A stretch of DNA of 64,000 nt. Origin: Microbacterium sp. SORGH_AS_0969 (lineage in GTDB: Bacteria; Actinomycetota; Actinomycetes; Actinomycetales; Microbacteriaceae). Of this stretch, positions 53,763-63,461 are shown piece by piece. The position numbers were made by a program, and so were the translations under genes. The stretch spans positions 124,001-188,000 of the forward strand of contig NZ_JAUTAG010000001.1 of assembly GCF_030818255.1 (NCBI RefSeq), given 5' to 3'. The notes beneath the pieces are model-generated. The model worked only from the letters and a program-made list of their open reading frames with translations, did not search any database and had not been told where the DNA came from. How positions within the stretch are numbered: position 1 is the stretch's first letter; each line of letters starts with the position of its first letter.

Positions 53763-53827
53763 CATAAACGCTCTCCACTCGCATAAACGCGAGCAGCGCG
53801 TGTTTATGAGCGCGGATTGCGTTTATG
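53763..53827. repeat. CATAAACGC nested palindromic repeat, copy 4
   Basis: This 65-bp element lies 182 bp after copy 3 in the same orientation. The inner pair GCATAAACGCG and CGTGTTTATGAG is best preserved here, while the outer arms pair at about 13 of 16 positions. This suggests both nested hairpins matter across the family. Confidence 0.9.
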
Positions 53828-53907
53828 GCGACGAAACGCGACCCACACCGTCGGCGCTCACGCCACGACCGATGCCCTGCGACGTCGTCGCCGCGGATGG
53901 GCGAACG

Positions 53908-54303
53908 TCAGGCGCCGTCGCCGTCGGCAGCGTCACGGCGACGCGGCGCGGCGGCCCGAACGGCGAGCACGAGAAGGACGAGACCGATCACCGCGGGAAC
54001 CGCGATGAGCAGCGCGACCGCGGGCGCGGCCCACTCCCCCGTGATCGCACCGAGGGCGACGGAGAGGATCAGCAGCTGGGTCACGATGCCGCCGGAGCGT
54101 CCGGCCGATACGCCGCGCGCGGTGGCCACGCCGAACGCCGCGACGATGACCGCACCGATGACGGTGAGCACGATCAGGGCGATCGAGCTGACGACGGAGT
54201 CGGTATCGCCGCCGATGAGGGCGACCACCTGCCAGCCGGCGAGGGCCAGGATGCCGAGGGCTTCGAGGCCCAGAACGAGCGCGGCCCAGAGGCGAACAGG
54301 CAT
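53908..54303 (-). CDS. Small four-helix membrane protein of unknown function
   Basis: The 131-residue protein has about four hydrophobic segments (ALVLGLEALGILALAGWQVV, then two in the middle, and LLILSVALGAITGEWAAPAV in the last third) and a basic, Asp-rich tail. The family is not recognised. GGGAGGG lies eight bases before the ATG at 54301-54303. An in-frame ATG at about 54330 is possible but lacks such a site. It is divergent from whiB1. Confidence 0.65.
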   Translation of the reverse strand: MPVRLWAALVLGLEALGILALAGWQVVALIGGDTDSVVSSIALIVLTVIGAVIVAAFGVATARGVSAGRSGGIVTQLLILSVALGAITGEWAAPAVALLIAVPAVIGLVLLVLAVRAAAPRRRDAADGDGA

Positions 54304-54386
54304 CGGAAAAGCCCTCCCGGCGGAGATCATCACGCCGTTACGATCTGGAAACCTACCGGTTACCTCTTGATCGTGCGGAATCGCTA

Positions 54387-54444
54387 TGGGAGCATGGAAC
54401 AAGCCGTGTGCTCCCACAGCGAAGTGGGGCGAGCAATCGCTCGC
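54387..54444 (+). other. Two hairpins upstream of whiB1
   Basis: TGGGAGCA (54387-54394) pairs exactly with TGCTCCCA (54409-54416). GCGAGC and GCTCGC (54429-54444) pair around AATC. Both lie 75-130 bases before the whiB1 ATG, in a region that also holds a run of six T at 54491-54496. They may shape the leader RNA or be protein-binding palindromes; nothing distinguishes these yet. Confidence 0.45.
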
Positions 54445-54517
54445 GTTCCCACCAGGGTACCGGACCCGAATGCCGGTGCCGAATCGACCATTTTTTCTGT
54501 TACAAGGAGCACCCCCT

Positions 54518-54766
54518 ATGGATTGGCGCGACAAAGCAGCCTGCCTGACCGTCGACCCCGAGCTGTTCTTCCCCGTGGGCAACACCGGCCCCGCGGTCGA
54601 CCAGATCGAGAAGGCCAAGTCGGTCTGCGCTCGCTGCACCGTCACCGAGGTCTGCCTGCAGTACGCCCTCGAGTCCGGTCAGGACTCGGGCGTGTGGGGC
54701 GGTCTGAGCGAAGACGAGCGTCGCGCTCTCAAGCGCCGCGCCGCTCGCGCTCGCCGCGCGTCCTGA
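54518..54766 (+). CDS. whiB1: WhiB family iron-sulfur transcription factor, WhiB1-like
   Basis: The 82-residue [4Fe-4S] protein has the four cluster ligands Cys9, Cys37, Cys40 and Cys46 (KAACLT, VCARCTVTEVC), the GVWGGLSEDER turn and a basic C-terminus KRRAARARR that contacts DNA. The opening MDWRDKAACLTVDPELFF closely matches WhiB1, an essential nitric-oxide-sensitive regulator in mycobacteria that binds the primary sigma factor. AAGGAG lies nine bases before the ATG. The PdtaS-like kinase gene follows on the other strand, as in Mycobacterium. Confidence 0.93.
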   Translation: MDWRDKAACLTVDPELFFPVGNTGPAVDQIEKAKSVCARCTVTEVCLQYALESGQDSGVWGGLSEDERRALKRRAARARRAS

Positions 54767-54785
54767 CCTCGCGGCATCCGCCGTT

Positions 54786-54822
54786 CGACGAAGCCCGTCC
54801 CTCCGGGGGGCGGGCTTCGTCG
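54786..54822. terminator. Terminator of whiB1
   Basis: CGACGAAGCCCG and CGGGCTTCGTCG form a perfect 12-bp stem around a 13-base loop, 20 bases after the whiB1 stop. Confidence 0.85.
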
Positions 54823-54913
54823 TGTGTCCGCGCGGCCCCGCGAGAGCAGGTCGGACCGACGGAGAACGGGCCACCCCGGGACGATGTGTCATCCCGGCGG
54901 ACTTGCGGGACGA

Positions 54914-55016
54914 CCCGGGAAGTACGGCGCGTACCGTCACGCGGAGTCGGTCGGCGACACGCCGCGTGGACGTGACGACCCCCGGCGCGTCGCGCACGGA
55001 CTCCGCCGGACGGCAC
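54914..55016. repeat. Long direct repeat, copy A
   Basis: About 103 bp begin CCCGGGAAGTACGGCGCGTAC and repeat at 55042-55144 with only a few differences (GTCACGC against GTCGCGC, GCGTGGAC against GCATGGGC). The period is 128 bp. Inside are the near-palindrome GTACGGCGCGTAC and the inverted pair GCGGAGTC/GACTCCGC, so each unit could fold into a large hairpin. Confidence 0.88.
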
Positions 55017-55041
55017 AACCCGGCGGCCCGACACTGGACGG

Positions 55042-55144
55042 CCCGGGAAGTACGGCGCGTACCGTCGCGCGGAGTCGGTCGGCGACACGCCGCATGGGCG
55101 TGACGACCCCCGGCGCGTCGCGCACGGACTCCGCCGGACGGCAC
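55042..55144. repeat. Long direct repeat, copy B
   Basis: This is the second unit of the 128-bp-period repeat, with the same internal near-palindrome and inverted pair as copy A. The 25-bp separators before the two units share only partial similarity (GACGACCCGGGA against GACGGCCCGGGA at the junction). Confidence 0.88.
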
Positions 55145-55245
55145 GACCGGGCGAGCCGACAGGCCCGCGCGCGACGGATGGGTGTTCTCCCCGAACAGGA
55201 ATCCGCCGTCCCCGCCGTTCTCGGCGGCGCCCGCCGAAGCGCGCG

Positions 55246-56742
55246 TCAGACGGACGTACCGCCGATGTAGCGCAGCGGGATCTCGATCGTGACTTCGGTG
55301 CCGCTGCCCATGAGCGTGTGCCAGTCGATCGTTCCGCCGAGTTCGCCCTGAATCAGCGTGCGCACGATCTGCGTGCCGAGACCGCGGCCGACCTGTCCCT
55401 CGGGCAGGCCCACCCCGGTGTCGCGCACACTCACCGCGAGCACCTCGTCGGTGCGCTCGGCGGCGATCTCGACGTCGCCCTCTTGGCCGGCGAGGCCGTG
55501 CTCGACGGCGTTCGTGACGAGCTCGGTCAGGGCGAGCGCGAGCGGCGTCGCGAACTGACTCGGCAGGGTGCCGAACTGCCCCGTCGTGCGGGTGCGCGCG
55601 CGGGTGTTGGGTGCCGCCGCGACCTCGGCGACGAGCTTGAGCACGCGGGCGAACACGTCGTCGAAGTCGACGTTCTGCGCGAGGCCCTCCGAGAGCGTGT
55701 CGTGTACGACGGCGATGGCCGAGACACGCCGCATGGCCTGAGTGAGCGCGTCGCGCGCCTCGTCGGAGTGGGTGCGACGGGCCTGGATGCGAAGGAGTGA
55801 GGCGACCGTCTGAAGGTTGTTCTTGACGCGGTGGTGGATCTCGCGGATCGTCGCGTCCTTGGTGATGAGTTCCTGTTCCTGGTGGCGGATCTCGGTCACG
55901 TCGCGGCTGAGGACGATCGCCCCGATGCGGGTCCCCCGGTCGCGCAGCGGGATCGTGCGCAGCGACACCTGCACCCCGCGCGCTTCCATGTCCGCGCGCC
56001 ACGGCGCGCGGCCGCTCACGACCACGGGGAGCGACTCATCGACGTCGAGCCGTTTGGCGGGCAGGATGCGGGCGGTCACCTCGGCGAGCGACTCCCCCTC
56101 GAGCTCGTCGTCGAACCCCATGCGGTTGAAGGCCGAGAGCGCGTTGGGGCTCGCGAACGTGGTGATGCCGTCGACGTCGAGGCGGATGAGACCGTCCGAG
56201 GCGCGCGGAGCGCCGCGCCGCGGTGCGGTGGGGGCGGCGAGATCGGGGAACTCGGCCGAGGCGATCATGCCGAAGAGATCGTCGGCGCAGTCGTTGAACG
56301 TGATCTGCTGGCGCGAGGGGGTGCGCGTCTCGCCGAGGTTGGTGTGCCGCGTGAGCACGCCGACCGTCGTCACCGCGTCGCCCTCGCGCGAGAGCTCACG
56401 CACGATCGGTACCGCGCGGACGCGGGTGGGCGTCTCTTCGAACCAGTCGGGGGATGCCGAATCCACGATGCGTCCGCTCTGGAACGCGTCGCGCACCTGC
56501 GTACGCCACTGCGGGCGGACCCGGTCGCCCACGATGTCGCGGTAGAACAGGGTGGCCGCTCCCCCGGGCCGCGTGTGCGCGACCGCGACGAACGAGTCGT
56601 CGGGCGTCGGCACCCAGATCACGATGTCGGCGAACGCGAGGTCGGCGAGGAGCTGTCCATCGCCGGCCAGGCGGTGCAGCCACTCGACATCGGCCTCGCT
56701 GGCGCGGCCCTGGGCGTAGACGAGTTCACTGAGTGTCGACAC
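55246..56742 (-). CDS. pdtaS: PdtaS-like sensor histidine kinase (HisKA_2/HWE type)
   Basis: The cytosolic kinase of about 498 residues has an N-terminal GAF-like H_kinase_N domain (about 1-150), a PAS domain (about 185-290, LDVDGITTFASPNAL), the HisKA_2 phosphoacceptor EIHHRVKNNLQTVASLL and a HATPase domain (TELVTNAVEHGLAG, DTGVGLPEG). The organisation matches mycobacterial PdtaS, whose partner PdtaR is an RNA-binding ANTAR response regulator. No pdtaR is visible in the window. A TAGTGT (56749-56754) lies six bases before the GTG at 56740-56742, favouring that leaderless start over the adjacent GTG at 56745. Confidence 0.9.
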   Translation of the reverse strand: MSTLSELVYAQGRASEADVEWLHRLAGDGQLLADLAFADIVIWVPTPDDSFVAVAHTRPGGAATLFYRDIVGDRVRPQWRTQVRDAFQSGRIVDSASPDWFEETPTRVRAVPIVRELSREGDAVTTVGVLTRHTNLGETRTPSRQQITFNDCADDLFGMIASAEFPDLAAPTAPRRGAPRASDGLIRLDVDGITTFASPNALSAFNRMGFDDELEGESLAEVTARILPAKRLDVDESLPVVVSGRAPWRADMEARGVQVSLRTIPLRDRGTRIGAIVLSRDVTEIRHQEQELITKDATIREIHHRVKNNLQTVASLLRIQARRTHSDEARDALTQAMRRVSAIAVVHDTLSEGLAQNVDFDDVFARVLKLVAEVAAAPNTRARTRTTGQFGTLPSQFATPLALALTELVTNAVEHGLAGQEGDVEIAAERTDEVLAVSVRDTGVGLPEGQVGRGLGTQIVRTLIQGELGGTIDWHTLMGSGTEVTIEIPLRYIGGTSV

Positions 56743-56883
56743 CACTCCACACTAGAGGCCGCGCCCCTTCCCGGCAGTGCGCGGAACGCCTACCCTCTCC
56801 CCACAGGACACATTCTTCTGAATGCGCCACGCATCCCGTGGGTGAGGCCGTTCTCCCGACCATACGGCGGACATAATGAGGGC

Positions 56884-57165
56884 GTGACCGACATGAGTTC
56901 ACCTCCGAGCCGATACGTGGACCCGGATGCCGTCGCCTCGCGCCTCGGGATGACGCGCGACGAGGTGCTCGGGCTCGTCGGTCGCGGCGAGATCCGCGGC
57001 ATGGAGGTCGGCACTCCCCCGCACTGGGTCATCGACGAGGAGAGCGTCACGTCGTACGTCGACGACCGTATCGAGATCGCCCGGCGGGCTGCCCTGTGGA
57101 ATCAGTCCCAGGAGGCGAGCTTTCCCGAGCTGTGGGGAGAGGGCGACATCCGGCATCCGGACTGA
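56884..57165 (+). CDS. Small helix-turn-helix (excisionase/MerR-like) DNA-binding protein
   Basis: The 93-residue protein has a winged-helix-like DNA-binding fold: YVDPDAVASRLGMTRDEVLGL is broken here as helix-turn YVDPDAVASRLG then MTRDEVLGLV, with a wing at GRGEIRGMEV and a C-terminal helix rich in Trp/Glu. The target is unknown. A CATAAT -10 (56872-56877) lies six bases before the GTG, so translation is probably leaderless from that codon rather than from the ATG three codons later. It lies divergent from the kinase gene and upstream of the Rv3235-like gene. Confidence 0.72.
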   Translation: MTDMSSPPSRYVDPDAVASRLGMTRDEVLGLVGRGEIRGMEVGTPPHWVIDEESVTSYVDDRIEIARRAALWNQSQEASFPELWGEGDIRHPD

Positions 57166-57197
57166 CCGCTCTTCCCCATGCATTCACCCTGCGTTTC

Positions 57198-57252
57198 TTA
57201 TCCACAACCTGAGTTCCTCACCCCGTCGACGGGGGTGGCGGTGTCCTACTGT
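57198..57252 (+). promoter_or_regulatory. Upstream region of the Rv3235-like gene: DnaA box, palindrome and -10
   Basis: TTATCCACA (57198-57206) is an exact DnaA-box consensus. CCCCGTCGACGGGG (57221-57234) is a perfect 14-bp palindrome at about the -35 position. TACTGT (57247-57252) is a plausible -10. The palindrome could be an operator; none of these functions is shown. Confidence 0.45.
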
Positions 57253-57298
57253 CGAGCGACGAAGACCGCTTCCACCGCCGCCACACAAGGAGGAACGT

Positions 57299-57730
57299 AT
57301 GACCGTTCCGCTCACGATCGTCGACTCCGCTCGCCTCGCGCCGGCCTCGCAGGTCGATGATTTCGCCCCGCAGAAGACCCCCGCCGCGCGACTGCCGCGC
57401 GCAGACGTCTTCACGCGGAACATCGTCCGCGGCGTCTTCGAGGTCTTGGCAGGTGTTCGCGAGGTCGAACAGTTGGCGCGCTGGACGTCGGAGGAGGTCT
57501 ACCGCTCGCTCGTCGTGCGCGCCAGTCTCGCGAAACGTGCACGCAGCGCCCGCGGTGTTCCCGTGCCGCGCGACGTCCACGAGATCCGGAACGTGCATCT
57601 CTTCGCCCCGACGGACGGGGTCTTCGAAGCGACCGTGACGGCCGCAGCCCGAGCGCGGACCCGCGCCGTCGCCCTGCGTCTCGAGGGCATCGACGGACGC
57701 TGGCGCGTCACCGCCCTCGCGCTGCTCTGA
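57299..57730 (+). CDS. Rv3235-like protein
   Basis: The 143-residue protein matches the actinobacterial Rv3235 family of unknown function. The first 35 residues look disordered (PLTIVDSARLAPASQ). A compact alpha/beta domain follows, with VEQLARWTSEEVYRSLV, then VHLFAPTDGVFEATVTA and the terminal WRVTALALL. AAGGAGGA lies before the ATG. Its place next to secA is conserved in actinobacteria, and a link to envelope or secretion functions is only suggested by that. Confidence 0.8.
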   Translation: MTVPLTIVDSARLAPASQVDDFAPQKTPAARLPRADVFTRNIVRGVFEVLAGVREVEQLARWTSEEVYRSLVVRASLAKRARSARGVPVPRDVHEIRNVHLFAPTDGVFEATVTAAARARTRAVALRLEGIDGRWRVTALALL

Positions 57731-57762
57731 GGGTTGGCGGCCGAGGGCTCAGGGCCGCGGGT

Positions 57763-58989
57763 TCAGGGCCGCCACGACGCGAGGAAGTTGCCCAGGCGTT
57801 CGATCGCGTCACTGATCACGCGAGCCTCGGGCAGCGTCACGATGCGCACGTGGTCGGTCGCGGGCCAGTTGAAGCCCGAACCCTGTACGAGCAGGACGTG
57901 CTCGGCGACGAGGAAGTCACGGACGAACTTCGCGTCATCGGGGATCTCGTACACCTCGGGATCGAATCGCGGGAAGGCGTACAGGGCGCCCCTGGGCATG
58001 ACGCACGAGACACCCGGGATCGCCTCGAGGCCCTGCCACGCGGCATCCCTCTGCTCGTGCAGACGACCGGTGGGGGCGATCAGCGCGTCGATCGACTGCA
58101 CCCCCGACAGCGCCGCCTGCACCGCGAACTGCGCCGGCACGTTGGGACACAGACGGGTGGATGCCAAGAGGTTGATGCCCTGCAAGAAGCCGGCGGCGTG
58201 CGTCTTGGGGCCCGTGATCGCGAGCCATCCGGAGCGGTAACCCGCCACACGATAGGTCTTGGACAGGCCGTTGAAGGTCAGCACCAGCAGGTCGGGTGCG
58301 ACCGTCGCCATCGGGATGTGCACGGCATCGTCGAACAGGATGCGGTCGTAGATCTCATCGGCGAGCACGAGCAGCGAGTGCTCACGAGCGATGTCGGCGA
58401 TGCCCTCGAGCACCTCACGCGAGTAGACCGCACCCGTCGGGTTGTTCGGGTTGATCACCACGATCGCCTTGGTCCGCGCAGTCACCTTCGACCGGATGTC
58501 TTCCAGGTCGGGCTGCCACTCGCGCGACTCGTCGCACAGGTAGTGCACGGGCGTTCCGCCGCCGAGGCTCGTCATCGCGGTCCACAGCGGGTAGTCGGGG
58601 GCCGGGATCAGCACCTCGTCCCCCTCGTCGAGGAGCGCCTGCATGGTCATCGTGATCAGCTCGGACACGCCGTTGCCGAGGTACACGTCGTCCGGGTCGA
58701 GGTGCGGGAAACCGGGCTCCTGCTCGTACCGCGAGACCACCGCGCGCCGCGCGGAGAGCACTCCCCGGCTGTCGCTGTAGCCGTGGGCGTTCGGCACGGC
58801 CGCGATCATGTCGCGCACGATCTGGTGCGGCGCCTCGAACCCGAAGATCGCGGGGTTGCCCGTGTTGAGCTTGAGGATCGCGTGCCCCTCGGCCTCGAGC
58901 CGGTCTGCCTCGACGAGGGCCTCTCCACGGATCTCGTAGAGGACATCCTTCAACTTCGACGACTGATCGAGGGGGCGCAACGGGCTCAT
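57763..58989 (-). CDS. PLP-dependent aminotransferase, alanine transaminase-like
   Basis: The 408-residue fold-type I class I/II aminotransferase has the PLP lysine in FNGLSKTYRVAGYRSGW, substrate Arg in DHVRIVTLPE, NPNNPTGAVYS and ADEIYDRILFDD. LKLNTGNPAIFGFEAP at the start matches AlaA-type pyruvate:glutamate aminotransferases. The ATG at 58987-58989 is six bases after a TATCCT -10 (58996-59001), so the mRNA is probably leaderless. An upstream in-frame start at 59022 would overlap that promoter. Confidence 0.9.
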   Translation of the reverse strand: MSPLRPLDQSSKLKDVLYEIRGEALVEADRLEAEGHAILKLNTGNPAIFGFEAPHQIVRDMIAAVPNAHGYSDSRGVLSARRAVVSRYEQEPGFPHLDPDDVYLGNGVSELITMTMQALLDEGDEVLIPAPDYPLWTAMTSLGGGTPVHYLCDESREWQPDLEDIRSKVTARTKAIVVINPNNPTGAVYSREVLEGIADIAREHSLLVLADEIYDRILFDDAVHIPMATVAPDLLVLTFNGLSKTYRVAGYRSGWLAITGPKTHAAGFLQGINLLASTRLCPNVPAQFAVQAALSGVQSIDALIAPTGRLHEQRDAAWQGLEAIPGVSCVMPRGALYAFPRFDPEVYEIPDDAKFVRDFLVAEHVLLVQGSGFNWPATDHVRIVTLPEARVISDAIERLGNFLASWRP

Positions 58990-59047
58990 CGGTTCAGGAT
59001 ATCCCCGCCCCCTCCGAGCCAATCGACACCGGGTGGACTGTCCTTGG

Positions 59048-59099
59048 ACACACGGATGCCGCGCCCCCGGCGAGCGTCAGGGGCGCGGCATCCGTGTGT
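59048..59099. terminator. Terminator of secA, perfect 20-bp stem
   Basis: ACACACGGATGCCGCGCCCC (59048-59067) pairs exactly with GGGGCGCGGCATCCGTGTGT (59080-59099) around a 12-base loop. It lies four bases after the secA stop and 47 bases before the aminotransferase promoter. The arms contain GGATGCC/GGCATCC. Confidence 0.88.
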
Positions 59100-59102
59100 T
59101 CG

Positions 59103-61907
<2,805 letters not shown>

Positions 61908-61950
61908 GAAGCATCTCCATCTGTCGGGTGCGACGCCCGTGCGGACGCCG

Positions 61951-61981
61951 GCCTGCGAACAGGCATACATCGCCCATGCTA
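61951..61981 (-). promoter_or_regulatory. secA promoter -10 and UUCG leader hairpin
   Basis: On the minus strand TAGCAT (61976-61981) is the probable -10. About ten bases after it, GCCTG-TTCG-CAGGC (61951-61964) forms a stable UUCG tetraloop hairpin in the leader RNA, roughly 45 bases before the GTG start. Confidence 0.45.
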
Positions 61982-62080
61982 TCCGTGTTACCCGTTCGTG
62001 ACCTGCGAGCCGGCCCGATGCGCTCGCGCCCGTAGCGAACACACGGCTCCCTCCTCGATGACGCGGCCTAGGATCATGCC

Positions 62081-63391
62081 ATGGCCGGTTTCTGGGGCAG
62101 AAGGAAGCGCGAAGAACAGGATGCCGCGGACGCCGATCTGGCGCGACGGGCGGAGCTTGCGATCGTCGCGGCGGACGAACGCGTGCGGCTGACGTCGGAC
62201 GAACTCGACTTCGCCCGCGCCGAGCTCGGCGACAAGGCCACGGAGGACCTCGCCGCCGCGCTGGACTCGGTGAAGACGCACCTCGCGGAAGCGTTCCAGC
62301 TGCACCAGCTCAACCACGACGAGATCCCCGACACCGCCGAGGAGCTGCGCACGCGCAACGCGCGCATCATCCAGCTGTCGAAGTGGGCGGAGGACCTCCT
62401 CGAAGAGCGCACGCTCGTTCTGCAGCCCAAGATCGACGCGGTGCGCCGCGCCCCCGAGATCCTCGCCCGGGTACGCGCCGACCGCGAGCGTCTCGCGGAA
62501 CGCGTGCCGCACGCCCGCGACGTCGTCGAGCGTCTCTCGCACCGGTACAACGATGCGGCCCTGCAGCAGATCGGCGGGAACCCCGACGAGATCGACCAAC
62601 TGCTGGACTTCGCCGTGCACACCGCCGGCGTCTCCGAGCGCCGACGCGAAGCGGGTCAGCGCGAACAGGCGTCCGTCGCCCTCGAGGCGGCCACCGAAGC
62701 GGTGCGCCGAGCCGAGTCGTTGCTCGACGCCGTCGACACTTTCGAGATCGAAGCCCTCCGCGCCGAATCGACGCTCGCGGCCGTCATCGACGACTCCCGC
62801 AGCGACCTGGCCGAGGCCCGCCGCGGGCCGATGACGCCCATCGTGACCCGGGCGATGGCGAACCTCGAAAAGGCCCTCGCTTCCCTTCCTCCGGCCGGGT
62901 CGCGGACCGACCCGTTCAGCTCGCTCTCGGCACTTCGCCAGGCCAACGCCGAACTCGACGCGGCGCGTGAGCGTGCGGCGCGTCCCGTGCCCTCTCAAGA
63001 ACAGGTCGACCACGCGATCGACGACGCCGACCGCCAGCTCGCCGTCGCACGCGGACTCATCACCGGACACCGCGGGTGGATCGGTGCCGACGCCCGTACG
63101 CGCTTCGTCGAAGCCGAGCGCCTGCGCTCGGGACTCCCGCTCGGCCCCGTCGCCGAGGACGACCGCGAGACGGTGCTCGCCACCGCCCGACGCACGGGAG
63201 CGTTGGCAGCCGAGGCCCTGCAGATCGCGCAACGCGATATCGAGCAGTCCCGACCCTCGGACTGGGGTGACGGCGGCGGCTGGGGCGGCGGCGGTCGCGG
63301 ACAGGGGGGCATGAGCGGCGGCAACATGGTCGGCGGGATGCTCGGCGGCCTCGTCATCGGCTCGCTCCTCGGCGACATCTTCGACGGCTGA
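62081..63391 (+). CDS. Coiled-coil protein with glycine-rich C-terminus (TPM-associated type)
   Basis: The 436-residue, mostly helical protein is charged and rich in Ala/Glu/Arg heptads ([34 protein letters not shown]). It ends in a Gly/Ser/Trp-rich linker and a hydrophobic [19 protein letters not shown]. The pattern resembles the C-terminal half of actinobacterial TPM-domain proteins, but the N-terminal TPM domain itself is missing. Function is unknown. A TAGGAT (62069-62074) six bases before the ATG implies a leaderless mRNA. It is divergent from secA. Confidence 0.72.
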   Translation: MAGFWGRRKREEQDAADADLARRAELAIVAADERVRLTSDELDFARAELGDKATEDLAAALDSVKTHLAEAFQLHQLNHDEIPDTAEELRTRNARIIQLSKWAEDLLEERTLVLQPKIDAVRRAPEILARVRADRERLAERVPHARDVVERLSHRYNDAALQQIGGNPDEIDQLLDFAVHTAGVSERRREAGQREQASVALEAATEAVRRAESLLDAVDTFEIEALRAESTLAAVIDDSRSDLAEARRGPMTPIVTRAMANLEKALASLPPAGSRTDPFSSLSALRQANAELDAARERAARPVPSQEQVDHAIDDADRQLAVARGLITGHRGWIGADARTRFVEAERLRSGLPLGPVAEDDRETVLATARRTGALAAEALQIAQRDIEQSRPSDWGDGGGWGGGGRGQGGMSGGNMVGGMLGGLVIGSLLGDIFDG

Positions 63392-63411
63392 CCCGCCGTC
63401 GCATACATTCA

Positions 63412-63442
63412 AGAAGCCCCCGGCCGATGGCCGGGGGCTTCT
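63412..63442. terminator. Bidirectional terminator between convergent genes
   Basis: AGAAGCCCCCGGCC and GGCCGGGGGCTTCT pair perfectly over 14 bp around a GAT loop, 20 bases after the coiled-coil gene stop and 19 bases beyond the hpf stop. Confidence 0.88.
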
Positions 63443-63461
63443 GTACGTACGTGGGCGGGCT

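Larger units (their letters stand above)
53437..53907. other. Convergent intergenic region with terminator and two CATAAACGC repeats
   Basis: No gene is supported here. After bcp come a GC-rich hairpin, then a 20-bp direct repeat GGCGGGGCCGCTTCGTTCCC at 53471-53490 and 53515-53534, and two 65-bp palindromic repeats. A GC-rich separator of about 117 bp lies between the last two. The same arrangement, with a similar CGTTCCC-rich block before paired repeats, is found at 69-432, also between convergent genes. Confidence 0.75.
54767..55245. other. Convergent intergenic region with a 103-bp tandem repeat
   Basis: Between the whiB1 and kinase gene ends there is no supported gene. It holds the whiB1 terminator, then about 90 bases of unassigned GC-rich sequence, two long direct repeats, and about 100 bases of GC-rich sequence before the kinase stop. 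Open frames crossing it on both strands are low-complexity Arg/Gly/Thr products of the repeat. Confidence 0.7.
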
